From assembly GCA_018668795.1 (NCBI GenBank), contig JABJBD010000168.1, positions 1-14,010 of the forward strand: a DNA stretch of 14,010 nt, in the 5' to 3' direction. The notes beneath the pieces were generated by a model, which saw only the letters and a program-made list of their open reading frames with translations, was not told the DNA's origin and did no database searches. Source of the DNA: Candidatus Puniceispirillum sp. GTDB taxonomy: Bacteria > Pseudomonadota > Alphaproteobacteria > Puniceispirillales > Puniceispirillaceae. This document shows, one piece after another, positions 1 through 8,176 of the stretch (the stretch's first letter is position 1; every line of letters begins with the position of its first letter). A program made the translations under genes and the position numbers.

Positions 1-983
1 ATTTGACTGAATTTGCTTTTTCCGGTCTTGGCATGAACGCACATTACGGCAATCCGCTTAGCCCCTATGATCGCGCAACAGGGCGCGTTTCTGGCGGTTC
101 GTCATCGGGTAGCGCCGTGTCCGTCAGCGATAAAATGGCGGCCGCAACGATTGGCTCGGATACAGGCGGATCAACACGCGCACCAGCGTCCTATTGCGGC
201 ATTGTTGGCCTGAAACCAAGCACTGCGCGTATGCCATCCGACGGGGTGTTTCCACTTTCACCATCATTTGATGCCGCTGGCCCAATGGGGAACAGCGTGG
301 CCTGTGTCAGCATAATCGATAGCATCATAGCAGGCGGTTCAGGCATCCGTGAAACAGCCTTTGCCGCGGCGGGACTTCGCCTCGCCATCCCCGATGGGTA
401 TTTGATGGAAGATCTGGACACCGACATTGCCGCTGCCTTTGACGCTGCCATAGACCGCTTGCATGGTGCTGGCGTACATGTACAAAAAATCCGCCTTGAC
501 GCGCTGGAAGCTATGCGCCCCAGCAATAATCCAAAAAGCATTGTATCTGCCGAAGCCTATGCTGTTCATCGACATTGGCTGGACAGCGATCACAGCGAAA
601 AATACGATCCCTTCATTGGGCGTCGTCTGCGCGGCGGTGCTGATATTTTGGCGGCTGACTATATTGATATGTTCGAAAAGCGCGATGCGGTCTGTCATGC
701 CATCAAAATGCAAACCCGCGGCTTTGATGCGCTCATGCTACCCACAACGCCAGGCATAGCCCCTGCCATTGCCGACATGCCAACCATCGAAAAACAACTT
801 GCAATGAATGCACGTAGTTTGCGTAATACGGCAATTTCTAACTATCTTGATCGTCCAACCATCACTATTCCATGTCATCAGCATGGCACCGCGCCTGTTG
901 GTCTGTCATTGATGGGATCACGGCATCATGACCGCCGTTTGCTGGCGATTGCCGAGGGGCTAGAGGCTATTATTCGTGGCTAG
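1..983 (+). CDS. Amidase-signature family hydrolase, 5' end missing
   Basis: This is the C-terminal part (about 326 codons) of an amidase-signature enzyme, a family that hydrolyses carboxamide bonds through a Ser-cisSer-Lys triad. Visible are the Gly-Gly-Ser-Ser-Ser-Gly-Ser motif at visible residues 31-37 and Asp-Thr-Gly-Gly-Ser-Thr-Arg at 53-59. The nucleophile is probably Ser57 and the cis-Ser is Ser33, which gives the 24-residue spacing known in the family. The catalytic Lys normally lies some 70-80 residues earlier and so falls outside the window. The reading frame runs through the left edge, so the TTG at base 3 is only an internal codon. The C-terminal end looks complete, with the usual Pro-Val-Gly-Leu-Ser-Leu-Met-Gly segment and a downstream helix. 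Family members include GatA-like proteins, allophanate hydrolase and aryl or aliphatic amidases; the substrate cannot be told here. The gene converges on the RND permease with a 42-bp gap containing no clear terminator. Confidence 0.9.
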   Translation, partial: LTEFAFSGLGMNAHYGNPLSPYDRATGRVSGGSSSGSAVSVSDKMAAATIGSDTGGSTRAPASYCGIVGLKPSTARMPSDGVFPLSPSFDAAGPMGNSVACVSIIDSIIAGGSGIRETAFAAAGLRLAIPDGYLMEDLDTDIAAAFDAAIDRLHGAGVHVQKIRLDALEAMRPSNNPKSIVSAEAYAVHRHWLDSDHSEKYDPFIGRRLRGGADILAADYIDMFEKRDAVCHAIKMQTRGFDALMLPTTPGIAPAIADMPTIEKQLAMNARSLRNTAISNYLDRPTITIPCHQHGTAPVGLSLMGSRHHDRRLLAIAEGLEAIIRG

Positions 984-1025
984 TGCCGCACCAACCAAAA
1001 ACAACCACAAAACCAGCCGTCGCGA

Positions 1026-4000
1026 TCAGGCTGATACGGCCTGTCGGGATTTACGCCCAATCGTTAATATCTGGTCAATTTTTTTGGCCACCCACATCAT
1101 CGGCGCAGAATCACGTAGCACCAGCATGGCTGGCGTAGCCACCAGCGTTAATATTGTGGCAAAAGTCAAACCTCCGGCGATCGTGCTTGATAGCTGGGTC
1201 CACCATTGTGACGAAGGCGCACCAGCGAAAATCTCACGATCCGCAATTTTGATAGTCAGTTCAAACACCATCGGCAACAGCCCCAGAATGGTTGTAATCG
1301 CCGTCAGTACAACCGGACGAAAACGAACCAAACCTGCACGAAACGCGGCATGACGTGCCTTGTAACCACGCTTTCGATATTCGTTAAACGTATCGATCAG
1401 CACGATATTATTATTCACCACTATACCTGCAAGCGAGATCACGCCCAGCCCTGACATAACTACGCCAAATGGCCGTCCGGTTATCCACAGCCCCAGAACC
1501 ACGCCGCCAGTTGACAGAATGATCGCCGACATAATGACAAAGGCCTGCCATGCCGAATTAAACTGAAGCATCAATACAACCACCATCAGCGTCATTGACA
1601 GCAAGAATGATTTACCCAGAAATGCTTGTGTTTCGGCAATGTCTTCATTTTCGCCGCCATACACAATATCGACATTCTGCGCTAATGGCGTTTCGGCAAG
1701 CGATGTTTGCAATTTGGTAAATTGCTCGGCAGGCAACAAGCCTTCGCTGACATCTGAATTAACATACATATAACGGCGTCCATCCAGCCGTTCGATATTG
1801 CCTTGCTTGACTTTGGGTTGCAGCGACGCAAACACCGATAATGGCACATAGGATCCATCCGCCGCCGGAACACGCAATTCTTTCAAGCGATCAAGATTTC
1901 GTTGATCCCCCATGAACCGCATCACAACATCCAGTTCGTCTTCGCTGTCATCGGGGCGGTAGTCGGAAATGCGCGCACCACGCGTCAGCATCTTAATCAT
2001 TGTGCCCATATCGGCAATCGATACACCATGTCGGCTGGCGGCATCGCGATCGGTCACCAATGTCCATTCCATACCTGGTAAGGGGCGGCTATCGGTTATA
2101 TCAACAAAGCCGCCAATATCTTCCATCCGCTTGATAACAGCCCCTGCCGCCGCACCAACCTGATCCAGATCATCACCAACAATTTCCAGCTTGATTGGTT
2201 GTGCACCACCAGGGCCCTTTTGTGGTTTTTGAATATTAATTTCGACGCCAGCTATATCTTTGACCATGCCGCGCATATCTTCGATGATTGAGTTGGCTTT
2301 ATCACGCTCGCGCCAGTCAACAAATACTGTTCGGATCGTGCCGATCGAATCACGCGGGGCTTGATTACCAGCACCGCCACCTCTGAATGAACGCGCATAG
2401 AAATCTTGAACGCCGCCAGTTGAAATAATACTTTGCTCGGCTTTCACAACAAGCGCGTCACGTTCCTTTGCCGAAAGATCACCACGGGCAAGCACCTGAA
2501 CTTGTGCCTGATCGGGTTCAATATCAGGGAAAAATTCTACGCCAAGTCCAGCACTGCCATAGCCAATAAAGGCAAACACCATAAAGCCGATAACGGATCC
2601 CATCACTGCAAATGGGCGGCTTATGGCGACTTTCAGAACCCGTCGGTAAAACCGCGGTGCAGTTGCTGAAATCATCCCTTTTGGCACTGATTTTTTACCA
2701 ATCATACTGCCCAGCACCGGAATGAAAATAAGCGCCATAATCAGTGACGCCGTTAAAACGCAAATAACGGTTATAGGCAAAAATTTCATGAATTTGCCAA
2801 CAATGCCCGGCCATATAAGTAACGGCATAAATACCATCAAGGTCGTCACTGTCGATGAAATGATAGGCCAAGCCATACGCTGGGCGCCAACCATATAGGC
2901 TTGGCGGCGCGTCGCCCCCATGGCAATGCGCCGGTCGGCAAATTCGGTCGTCACAATCACACCATCAACCAGCATTCCTGCCACAAGAATCAGCGAAAAC
3001 AGCACCACAATATTCATTGTGATCCCAAGACTGTTCAGCACCGTAATACCAATCAGAAACGACCCGGGAATGGCAAGGCCAACCAGCGTTGCATTGCGCA
3101 CGCCTAATGTTGCCAGAACAACCACCATCACAATGATAACCGCCGCCCCGACATTATTACCCAGATCGCTGAGCAAATTACGCACATCTTTTGAATCATC
3201 AAACAGATAGCTGACCTTGACGTCATTGCCTATCATGGGGGCGGCTGTATCAATCACTGCCCGCGCTGCTTCGACAACATTGATAACATTGGCACCAACG
3301 CGTTTGCGCACATCCAGCACAATCGCCGCTTCACCATTGACGCGCGACCAGCCTTCAGCCTGTTCAAATGATCGCCGCACAACAGCAACGTCACCAAACT
3401 TGATCGATGTACCATCACGCGCCTTGATCGGCATGTTAATCAGATCATCAACACTTTCCAGAACACCTGGCACCTTGACCAGCAGGCGTCCGCCGCCATC
3501 ATCAATCGCGCCAGCTGTCACAAGCTGGTTATTCCCCTGAACAAGCCTCATCACCACTGATGGATCAAGCCCATAGGCCTCCATGCTTGATGCATCGACC
3601 AGAATTTCCAGCACTTCTTCGCGGTCACCACCAATTTCGACCTCAAGAACACCTGGCAAAGCCTCAATTTTATCTTTTATTTCGCGCGCCGCTAGCACCA
3701 TTGTCCGTTCCGATACCGGCCCATATAATGCCGCTGTCAAAATCGGAAATTGTGACAGATTAATTTCAATAACCTTTGGTTCATCTGCATCGGCTGGCAA
3801 ATCCGGTTTGGCATCATCAACCGCCTGACGCACATCAGCCAGCGCACGGTCAATATTCTCATTTGCCGCAAATTCAAGTGAAACCGACCCATAGCCCTCG
3901 GCGGCCACTGATTTCATCACATCAAGACCTTCAACAGTCCGCAGATGCTTTTCCAATGGCTTAATAAGCAAGCGTTCGGCATCATTTGGCGAAATGCCTT

Positions 4001-4157
4001 TATAGCCAACCGAAACATAGGCTACCGGAATATCAATATCTGGCGTTGCTTCTTTGGGTATCTCATTGAATGCCGATAGGCCGATGCCGCACAGAACGAC
4101 CAGAGCCAGCAGAACCGCACCAGCGCGCGAAAAGGCCGCTTCGATTATGCTATTCAT
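1026..4157 (-). CDS. RND efflux transporter permease subunit (AcrB-like)
   Basis: This is the inner-membrane proton-driven pump of a tripartite RND efflux system, 1043 residues long and close to AcrB's length. It starts with a transmembrane helix (about 10-30), then the first large periplasmic half with the Pro-Glu/Lys-rich porter region. A helix bundle follows at about 335-500, then a second periplasmic half from about 550, and a final helix bundle from about 860 with Arg-Phe-Arg-Pro-Val-Val. The TM4 motif reads Val-Asp-Gly (Asp398-Gly399) where AcrB has Asp407-Asp408, and the TM10 motif reads Val-Asn-Asn-Asn (from about 915) where AcrB has Lys940. Many RND pumps have Asn there, whereas loss of the second Asp is less usual. 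The start ATG overlaps the adaptor's stop by 4 bp (ATGA), so the two are translationally coupled. Substrate is unknown; drugs, bile-like compounds or lipids are all possible. Heavy-metal type is less likely because the CzcA/CusA signatures were not seen. Confidence 0.95.
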   Translation of the reverse strand: MNSIIEAAFSRAGAVLLALVVLCGIGLSAFNEIPKEATPDIDIPVAYVSVGYKGISPNDAERLLIKPLEKHLRTVEGLDVMKSVAAEGYGSVSLEFAANENIDRALADVRQAVDDAKPDLPADADEPKVIEINLSQFPILTAALYGPVSERTMVLAAREIKDKIEALPGVLEVEIGGDREEVLEILVDASSMEAYGLDPSVVMRLVQGNNQLVTAGAIDDGGGRLLVKVPGVLESVDDLINMPIKARDGTSIKFGDVAVVRRSFEQAEGWSRVNGEAAIVLDVRKRVGANVINVVEAARAVIDTAAPMIGNDVKVSYLFDDSKDVRNLLSDLGNNVGAAVIIVMVVVLATLGVRNATLVGLAIPGSFLIGITVLNSLGITMNIVVLFSLILVAGMLVDGVIVTTEFADRRIAMGATRRQAYMVGAQRMAWPIISSTVTTLMVFMPLLIWPGIVGKFMKFLPITVICVLTASLIMALIFIPVLGSMIGKKSVPKGMISATAPRFYRRVLKVAISRPFAVMGSVIGFMVFAFIGYGSAGLGVEFFPDIEPDQAQVQVLARGDLSAKERDALVVKAEQSIISTGGVQDFYARSFRGGGAGNQAPRDSIGTIRTVFVDWRERDKANSIIEDMRGMVKDIAGVEINIQKPQKGPGGAQPIKLEIVGDDLDQVGAAAGAVIKRMEDIGGFVDITDSRPLPGMEWTLVTDRDAASRHGVSIADMGTMIKMLTRGARISDYRPDDSEDELDVVMRFMGDQRNLDRLKELRVPAADGSYVPLSVFASLQPKVKQGNIERLDGRRYMYVNSDVSEGLLPAEQFTKLQTSLAETPLAQNVDIVYGGENEDIAETQAFLGKSFLLSMTLMVVVLMLQFNSAWQAFVIMSAIILSTGGVVLGLWITGRPFGVVMSGLGVISLAGIVVNNNIVLIDTFNEYRKRGYKARHAAFRAGLVRFRPVVLTAITTILGLLPMVFELTIKIADREIFAGAPSSQWWTQLSSTIAGGLTFATILTLVATPAMLVLRDSAPMMWVAKKIDQILTIGRKSRQAVSA

Positions 4158-5431
4158 GATGCTGTCTCTAAAGCAATATCAACACTATCACCTATATCGA
4201 CAAACGCCTGACCAACGGTTAGCAAGGTTGTCCCGTCAGGCAAGCCGGAAACAAAAACTTTCTCGCCACCTGAACGCACCATCTCGACATCTATCGTCTG
4301 GACAATGCCATCAACGCTAATCTTGGCCATCAAGGCTCCATCTGGCGACACTGACAAATGAGCAGGTGAAATGCCAAAGGCCGCGATTGTGCCTACATCA
4401 ATAGAGGCTTCGACCGTGACACCACCACGTAATTTACGGTCTCTATTCTGCAACGAAACCTCGACATCAAATGTACGCGTTGCCTTATTTGACTGTGACG
4501 CAATTTTAGTGACTTGACCCTTATTTGAACCAACACCAGCTATATTAACGTCAACCAAGTCGCCAACTGAAATCTGCGCAATGTCATTTTGCGGTACAGC
4601 GACAATAACGCTCAACGTATCCATGCCAAGGATCGTAGCAGCTGCTGCATCGCGCCGCATACGCTCACCTTTTTCCACGTGCAATGTTTCAAGCAAGCCG
4701 CTAACAGGGGATGTAATCGTCGAATCCTTTAGCTGAGTTTCCAACGCCGCAAGTGAAGCCCTTGCGGATTCTACACGCGCTAAATTTTGCGCCACTTCCA
4801 GTTCAGAACGGTAATTCTGGGCGGTTTCAATCTTGGCAAGTTGGACGCGGGCATTCTCATAATCAGCTTTTAATTGTGCCAGTTCCAATGGCGCCGTAAA
4901 ATTATCCTTGGCCAACTCGTTGGCAATCGACAGACGCTTTTCAATAACAACAAGATTAGCGCGCGCGGCGGCCAGTTCTTCTTTCAACGTACCTTTGGAT
5001 TGCTTTTGTGCGGCATCATATGATTTCTCAGCTGCATTTAACTCGGCCTTTGCCGCCGCAATCTGTTCGGGCAAGGTACCTTTATCCAGTACAATCAGCA
5101 CATCGCCTATTTTGATCTCACTTCCTTCGATAGCCGGAATGTGGATGATGTTGCCATCGACCTTGGATGACACGGTTACATCAAAAGCAGCTTCGCTGAC
5201 CCCATTGGCACGAATGGTGCGGTTAATCGTCTCATTCTGAACCGTTATGGCTGAAACTTTAAAGCTCGACACAGCATCAGATTGCTTAGATATATCCGCA
5301 CTATTTGTCTCTGTCGGCTCGTTATCATTAATGGCCGCTGGCGTATCTTTCATAAATGAACCAGACGCCATCCATAGACCAACAAGCAGAGCAATCAGAC
5401 CTGCCAATAAGTATGAAGATTTAATTTTCAT
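4154..5431 (-). CDS. RND efflux periplasmic adaptor subunit (membrane fusion protein)
   Basis: This 425-residue protein links the RND permease to an outer-membrane channel. An N-terminal hydrophobic helix (about residues 7-25) anchors or exports it. There is no lipobox Cys, so it is not an AcrA-style lipoprotein. A short linker leads to the first half of a lipoyl/barrel-sandwich domain (about 84-120). A long Ala/Glu/Leu-rich coiled coil follows (about 121-235), then the second lipoyl half (Ser-Pro-Val-Ser-Gly, about 241), a beta-barrel and a membrane-proximal domain. The ATG is supported by AGGAC at 5440-5444, 8 bases upstream. It is first in a two-gene operon with the permease (4-bp overlap). 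No outer-membrane factor is encoded here, so a TolC-type partner must come from elsewhere. Two palindromes in the gap upstream may control it. Confidence 0.95.
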   Translation of the reverse strand: MKIKSSYLLAGLIALLVGLWMASGSFMKDTPAAINDNEPTETNSADISKQSDAVSSFKVSAITVQNETINRTIRANGVSEAAFDVTVSSKVDGNIIHIPAIEGSEIKIGDVLIVLDKGTLPEQIAAAKAELNAAEKSYDAAQKQSKGTLKEELAAARANLVVIEKRLSIANELAKDNFTAPLELAQLKADYENARVQLAKIETAQNYRSELEVAQNLARVESARASLAALETQLKDSTITSPVSGLLETLHVEKGERMRRDAAAATILGMDTLSVIVAVPQNDIAQISVGDLVDVNIAGVGSNKGQVTKIASQSNKATRTFDVEVSLQNRDRKLRGGVTVEASIDVGTIAAFGISPAHLSVSPDGALMAKISVDGIVQTIDVEMVRSGGEKVFVSGLPDGTTLLTVGQAFVDIGDSVDIALETAS

Positions 5432-5492
5432 AACAGTTTGTCCTGTTCATTAAATTAATTGATCGAACAGATTTAAATACGTAACCTGCATA

Positions 5493-5508
5493 TGAGATGA
5501 ACATCTCA
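5493..5508. promoter_or_regulatory. Inverted repeat upstream of RND operon, candidate operator
   Basis: The sequence is TGAGATG-aa-CATCTCA, a perfect 7-bp inverted repeat with a 2-bp centre. It lies 62 bp upstream of the adaptor start and inside the only gap from which the efflux operon can be transcribed separately. Size and symmetry suit a dimeric repressor such as a TetR-family regulator, which commonly control RND operons; that identity is inferred. A poor -35-like TTGCAT (minus strand, 5512-5517) flanks it on the upstream side. Confidence 0.45.
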
Positions 5509-5532
5509 CACATGCAACATTATCAATACAGA

Positions 5533-5546
5533 ATCTTTATAAAGAT
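5533..5546. repeat. 14-bp perfect AT-rich palindrome between GMC dehydrogenase and RND operon
   Basis: ATCTTTATAAAGAT is its own reverse complement. It sits 31 bp past the dehydrogenase stop and about 100 bp upstream of the adaptor start. It could be a second regulator site or part of transcript-end processing. It is too AT-rich, and lacks the trailing T-run, to be called a terminator. Confidence 0.4.
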
Positions 5547-5577
5547 CTTATAGAAACACTTAATTTGGCAGTAACAC

Positions 5578-7191
5578 TTATTTGGCTTCGCCTAAAATAG
5601 CCTGAGCTGCCTTATGCGCCACCATTATTGTGGGGGCATTAATATTTGCTGATGTAATATTTGGAAACACCGATGCATCAACAACCCGTAAACCATCTAT
5701 ACCATGTACTTTAAGGTCCGAACTGACAACCGAATTTTCGATTGTTGTTCCCATACGACATGTGCAGGATGGATGAAAAATAGTACCACATCTTTCCTTG
5801 AAGTCGGCAATAATATCATCATCGCTCATCACATCAAGCGGCGTCTTTGGGGATGCAGACAGTATTCCTTGTATGGCAGGGCTATTTTGAAGCTGACCAA
5901 TAAATCGCGCCATCTTCACCACATCATCAATGTCCCTTTGATGAGTCATATAATTACCAAAGATGTTTGGTGGCGTGGATGCTTTTTCTGTTGTGATTTT
6001 TATGCTGCCTTCGCTAGCCGGACGGCAACTGTTAAAGCCAAGAATGAAACCTGGAAAAGCATCCGGTTTCAACAATGGGCGCTCATTGTGATATTGTATC
6101 TGATAGCTCACCGGATTGGCATATATCTGCGCGTTAGCCACGGCTAGGTCGGGGTCCGTTTTGACCAGCCCACCAATCTGGTTGACACTCAATGACAGCG
6201 GACCGGTTTTGCGCAGAATATATTCGATACCTGCCATGATACGCCCGGGCCAACGTCCCAGAACGTTGTTCATGGTCGGCTTATTCGCCTTGAAATAATA
6301 GTTGATGCCAAGGTGATCCTGCATATTCATGCCAACATGCGGATGCTCCATTCTAACTGTAACACCTGCATCACGCAGAATTTTACCAGGGCCAATACCC
6401 GACACCTGTAACAGTTGTGGTGATTTGACCGCTCCTGCCGACAGAATTATTTCACGGTTTGCGCTGAATGTTATTTGCGCGCCTCTATGAAAGCACAGCA
6501 CCGAACTGGCGCGGTTGTCCTGAAATAGAATACGTTCGGCATCTATATTTGTCATCACGGTCAGGTTTTTGCGCTTTTGGGCTGGACGAAGAAACGCCGC
6601 GGCACTTGAGCATCGTTTACCATTGCGTGTTGTAATCAAATAGGACGATATGCCCTCACCAATTTGTGACGGTTTGCGATGAAACGCCACCTGACTTTGT
6701 TCACACATGGCAAAAAAATCGTCTTTCATCGGATGCAGACTGGATGTTGGGTCTGAAACTGTCAGTTTGCCATCCGCATGTCTGACTTTGTCTTTGGCAT
6801 CGACCATTTGCTCAAAGGCGTCAAAAATTGGTTTGACCGATTTGTAATCCCAGCCCGGATTGCCAGCATCTGCCCAATCATCATAATCAGTCGCCACCCC
6901 CCGATGATAGACCAGCGCATTAATCGAGCTTGACCCACCAAGCACGCGGCCACGTGGCCAATAGAGCTTGCGGCCATCCAGCCCGGGTTCTGGCATAGTC
7001 GAAAATCGCCAGTTCACCTTGTCATTATGAAAGGACATGCCATAGCCAATAGGCGTGCGGATCCAAAACCGATCATCTGACGGGCCTGACTCCAGCAATA
7101 ACACCGAATGACGGCCATCAGCGCTGAGCTTATCTGCCAGCACACATCCAGCCGAACCAGCACCTATAATGATATAATCAAATCTTTTCAT
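5578..7191 (-). CDS. GMC-family FAD-dependent oxidoreductase (choline dehydrogenase-like)
   Basis: This 537-residue flavoenzyme oxidises an alcohol group using FAD. The N terminus has the Rossmann motif Gly-Ala-Gly-Ser-Ala-Gly (10-15) followed by Glu34 at the end of the second strand. The GMC signature Gly-Arg-Val-Leu-Gly-Gly-Ser-Ser-Ser-Ile-Asn follows, then the second signature Gly-Ala-Val-Lys-Ser-Pro-Gln-Leu-Leu. At the C terminus come the catalytic His473 (Phe-His-Pro-Ser-Cys-Thr-Cys) and the Asn-Ile-Asn-Ala-Pro-Thr block ending the active site (Asn518). The length matches BetA-type and alcohol dehydrogenases. No betaine aldehyde dehydrogenase, BetI or transporter is adjacent, so choline is only one candidate; aliphatic alcohols or polyethylene glycol-type substrates are equally possible. 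The start ATG gives the expected short leader before the FAD fold, although no strong ribosome-binding site is visible. It is probably a single gene, with a 100-bp gap upstream and a 146-bp gap downstream. Confidence 0.93.
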   Translation of the reverse strand: MKRFDYIIIGAGSAGCVLADKLSADGRHSVLLLESGPSDDRFWIRTPIGYGMSFHNDKVNWRFSTMPEPGLDGRKLYWPRGRVLGGSSSINALVYHRGVATDYDDWADAGNPGWDYKSVKPIFDAFEQMVDAKDKVRHADGKLTVSDPTSSLHPMKDDFFAMCEQSQVAFHRKPSQIGEGISSYLITTRNGKRCSSAAAFLRPAQKRKNLTVMTNIDAERILFQDNRASSVLCFHRGAQITFSANREIILSAGAVKSPQLLQVSGIGPGKILRDAGVTVRMEHPHVGMNMQDHLGINYYFKANKPTMNNVLGRWPGRIMAGIEYILRKTGPLSLSVNQIGGLVKTDPDLAVANAQIYANPVSYQIQYHNERPLLKPDAFPGFILGFNSCRPASEGSIKITTEKASTPPNIFGNYMTHQRDIDDVVKMARFIGQLQNSPAIQGILSASPKTPLDVMSDDDIIADFKERCGTIFHPSCTCRMGTTIENSVVSSDLKVHGIDGLRVVDASVFPNITSANINAPTIMVAHKAAQAILGEAK

Positions 7192-7291
7192 ACGCGTCGC
7201 AGACTATGGCACATTAACTGGTTTCGATTGGCTACTTTTCACGCTAAAGCTGAGTTTGGCAATTATCTTTTTAAGTTCAGGATGCGAAATT

Positions 7292-7696
7292 CTATCTGAT
7301 AGCTTTGCCAAGCCACAGACCTGCCATCATCATAACGGCAAAGATCACGACATCTGCTGGACGCAACAGCAAGGATGAGATGACAGGCCCCGGACATAAT
7401 CCACCCAGACCCCAGCCAATACCGAACAAGGCACTGCCGCCCAGCAACTGGCGATCAATATCCTGCACTGTTGGCAACCTGAAGGTGCCACCAAATAATG
7501 GTGTCGCCCGTTTCATAAGTAGATGATGCCCGATCAGATTGACGATAACCCCGCCGCCCATGACAAATGCCAATGACGGATCCCACGCACCAAAAATATC
7601 CAGAAAGTCTGCAATCTTAGACGGATTCAACATACCCGCTATAGCCAGCCCAATACCGAATAACCCACCAATCAAAAAGCTGAATAACAACGGCAT
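7292..7696 (-). CDS. YeeE/YedE-type sulfur transport protein, C-terminal half (DUF6691-like)
   Basis: This is a small membrane protein of 134 residues with about four hydrophobic segments. It matches the second half of YeeE/YedE (TsuA-type) transporters, which move thiosulfate or other sulfur species across the inner membrane. Seen are the Gly-Met-Leu-Asn-Pro-Ser-Lys block (21-27), a Gly-Ala-Trp-Asp-Pro-Ser loop (36-41), and the conserved Gly-Leu-Cys-Pro-Gly-Pro motif with Cys101. I start it at the ATG at 7696. A 42-residue extension in the same frame lies entirely inside the preceding gene and is not membrane-like. The start codon shares one base with that gene's stop (TGATG), which implies coupled translation. 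Such split pairs occur in bigR/persulfide dioxygenase operons of other Proteobacteria, but no such partner is seen here. Confidence 0.85.
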   Translation of the reverse strand: MPLLFSFLIGGLFGIGLAIAGMLNPSKIADFLDIFGAWDPSLAFVMGGGVIVNLIGHHLLMKRATPLFGGTFRLPTVQDIDRQLLGGSALFGIGWGLGGLCPGPVISSLLLRPADVVIFAVMMMAGLWLGKAIR

Positions 7697-8148
7697 CACA
7701 TTACCCCCGCATGGCGGACAAGATATACCGTAATCACGGCTGTCAGCATAAAGGTCATAACAGCGACTAATGAACGTGGTGATAGCCGTGCCAACCCGCA
7801 AATGCCATGCCCGGATGTGCATCCTGACCCCAGCGCGGCACCAAATCCAACCAACAAGCCTGCTAGCGGTAAAACCCAGCCTGAGGCCACAGGGATAATA
7901 TCAATATCAATATGAAACAGCCCCAGCGTTAGTGGACCCAGCATAGCACCTGCCACAAACGCCAAACGCCAGCTATTGCTATCATGCGCATCGGGGGCAT
8001 CTGCATCGGGGCGGATCAGGCTGGCCAGAATACCGCTTATGCCCATCACCCGCCCTTTGACCGCCATCAAGGCCAAAGCCGCCAGCCCGATCATACCCCC
8101 GCCGACAAGCGCGCTCAGCGGCGTAAAATTCACCATATCAATTGTCAT
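7696..8148 (-). CDS. YeeE/YedE-type sulfur transport protein, N-terminal half
   Basis: This is a 150-residue inner-membrane protein with about four to five hydrophobic segments. The motif Gly-Ser-Gly-Cys-Thr-Ser-Gly-His-Gly-Ile-Cys-Gly-Leu-Ala-Arg (Cys110, Cys117) is the hallmark of the YeeE/YedE family. There, conserved cysteines are thought to hand a sulfur compound through the membrane. The N-terminal part carries a Gly-Ile-Ser-Gly turn typical of the first half. Together with the next gene it should rebuild one full-length transporter. The ATG is supported by GAAAGG 9 bases upstream (within 8158-8165). The gene starts only 28 bp after the pyrE stop on the same strand, so it may be read from the pyrE transcript. 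Substrate (thiosulfate, sulfide-derived or selenium species) is not determinable here. Confidence 0.88.
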   Translation of the reverse strand: MTIDMVNFTPLSALVGGGMIGLAALALMAVKGRVMGISGILASLIRPDADAPDAHDSNSWRLAFVAGAMLGPLTLGLFHIDIDIIPVASGWVLPLAGLLVGFGAALGSGCTSGHGICGLARLSPRSLVAVMTFMLTAVITVYLVRHAGVM

Positions 8149-8176
8149 GAATAAAGGCCTTTCTTAAAGATATAAC

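Noticed and set aside
984..1025. Possible bidirectional terminator between the amidase and RND genes
   Set aside because: No inverted repeat or T-run could be found in the 42 bases.
7192..7291. Promoter or terminator in the gap upstream of the GMC dehydrogenase
   Set aside because: A TTGCCA-like hexamer is present on the minus strand but without a credible -10 partner, and no hairpin was seen.
7697..7822. 42-residue N-terminal extension of the second YeeE half
   Set aside because: It overlaps the first half completely, is not membrane-like, and the TGATG junction gives a better start at 7696.
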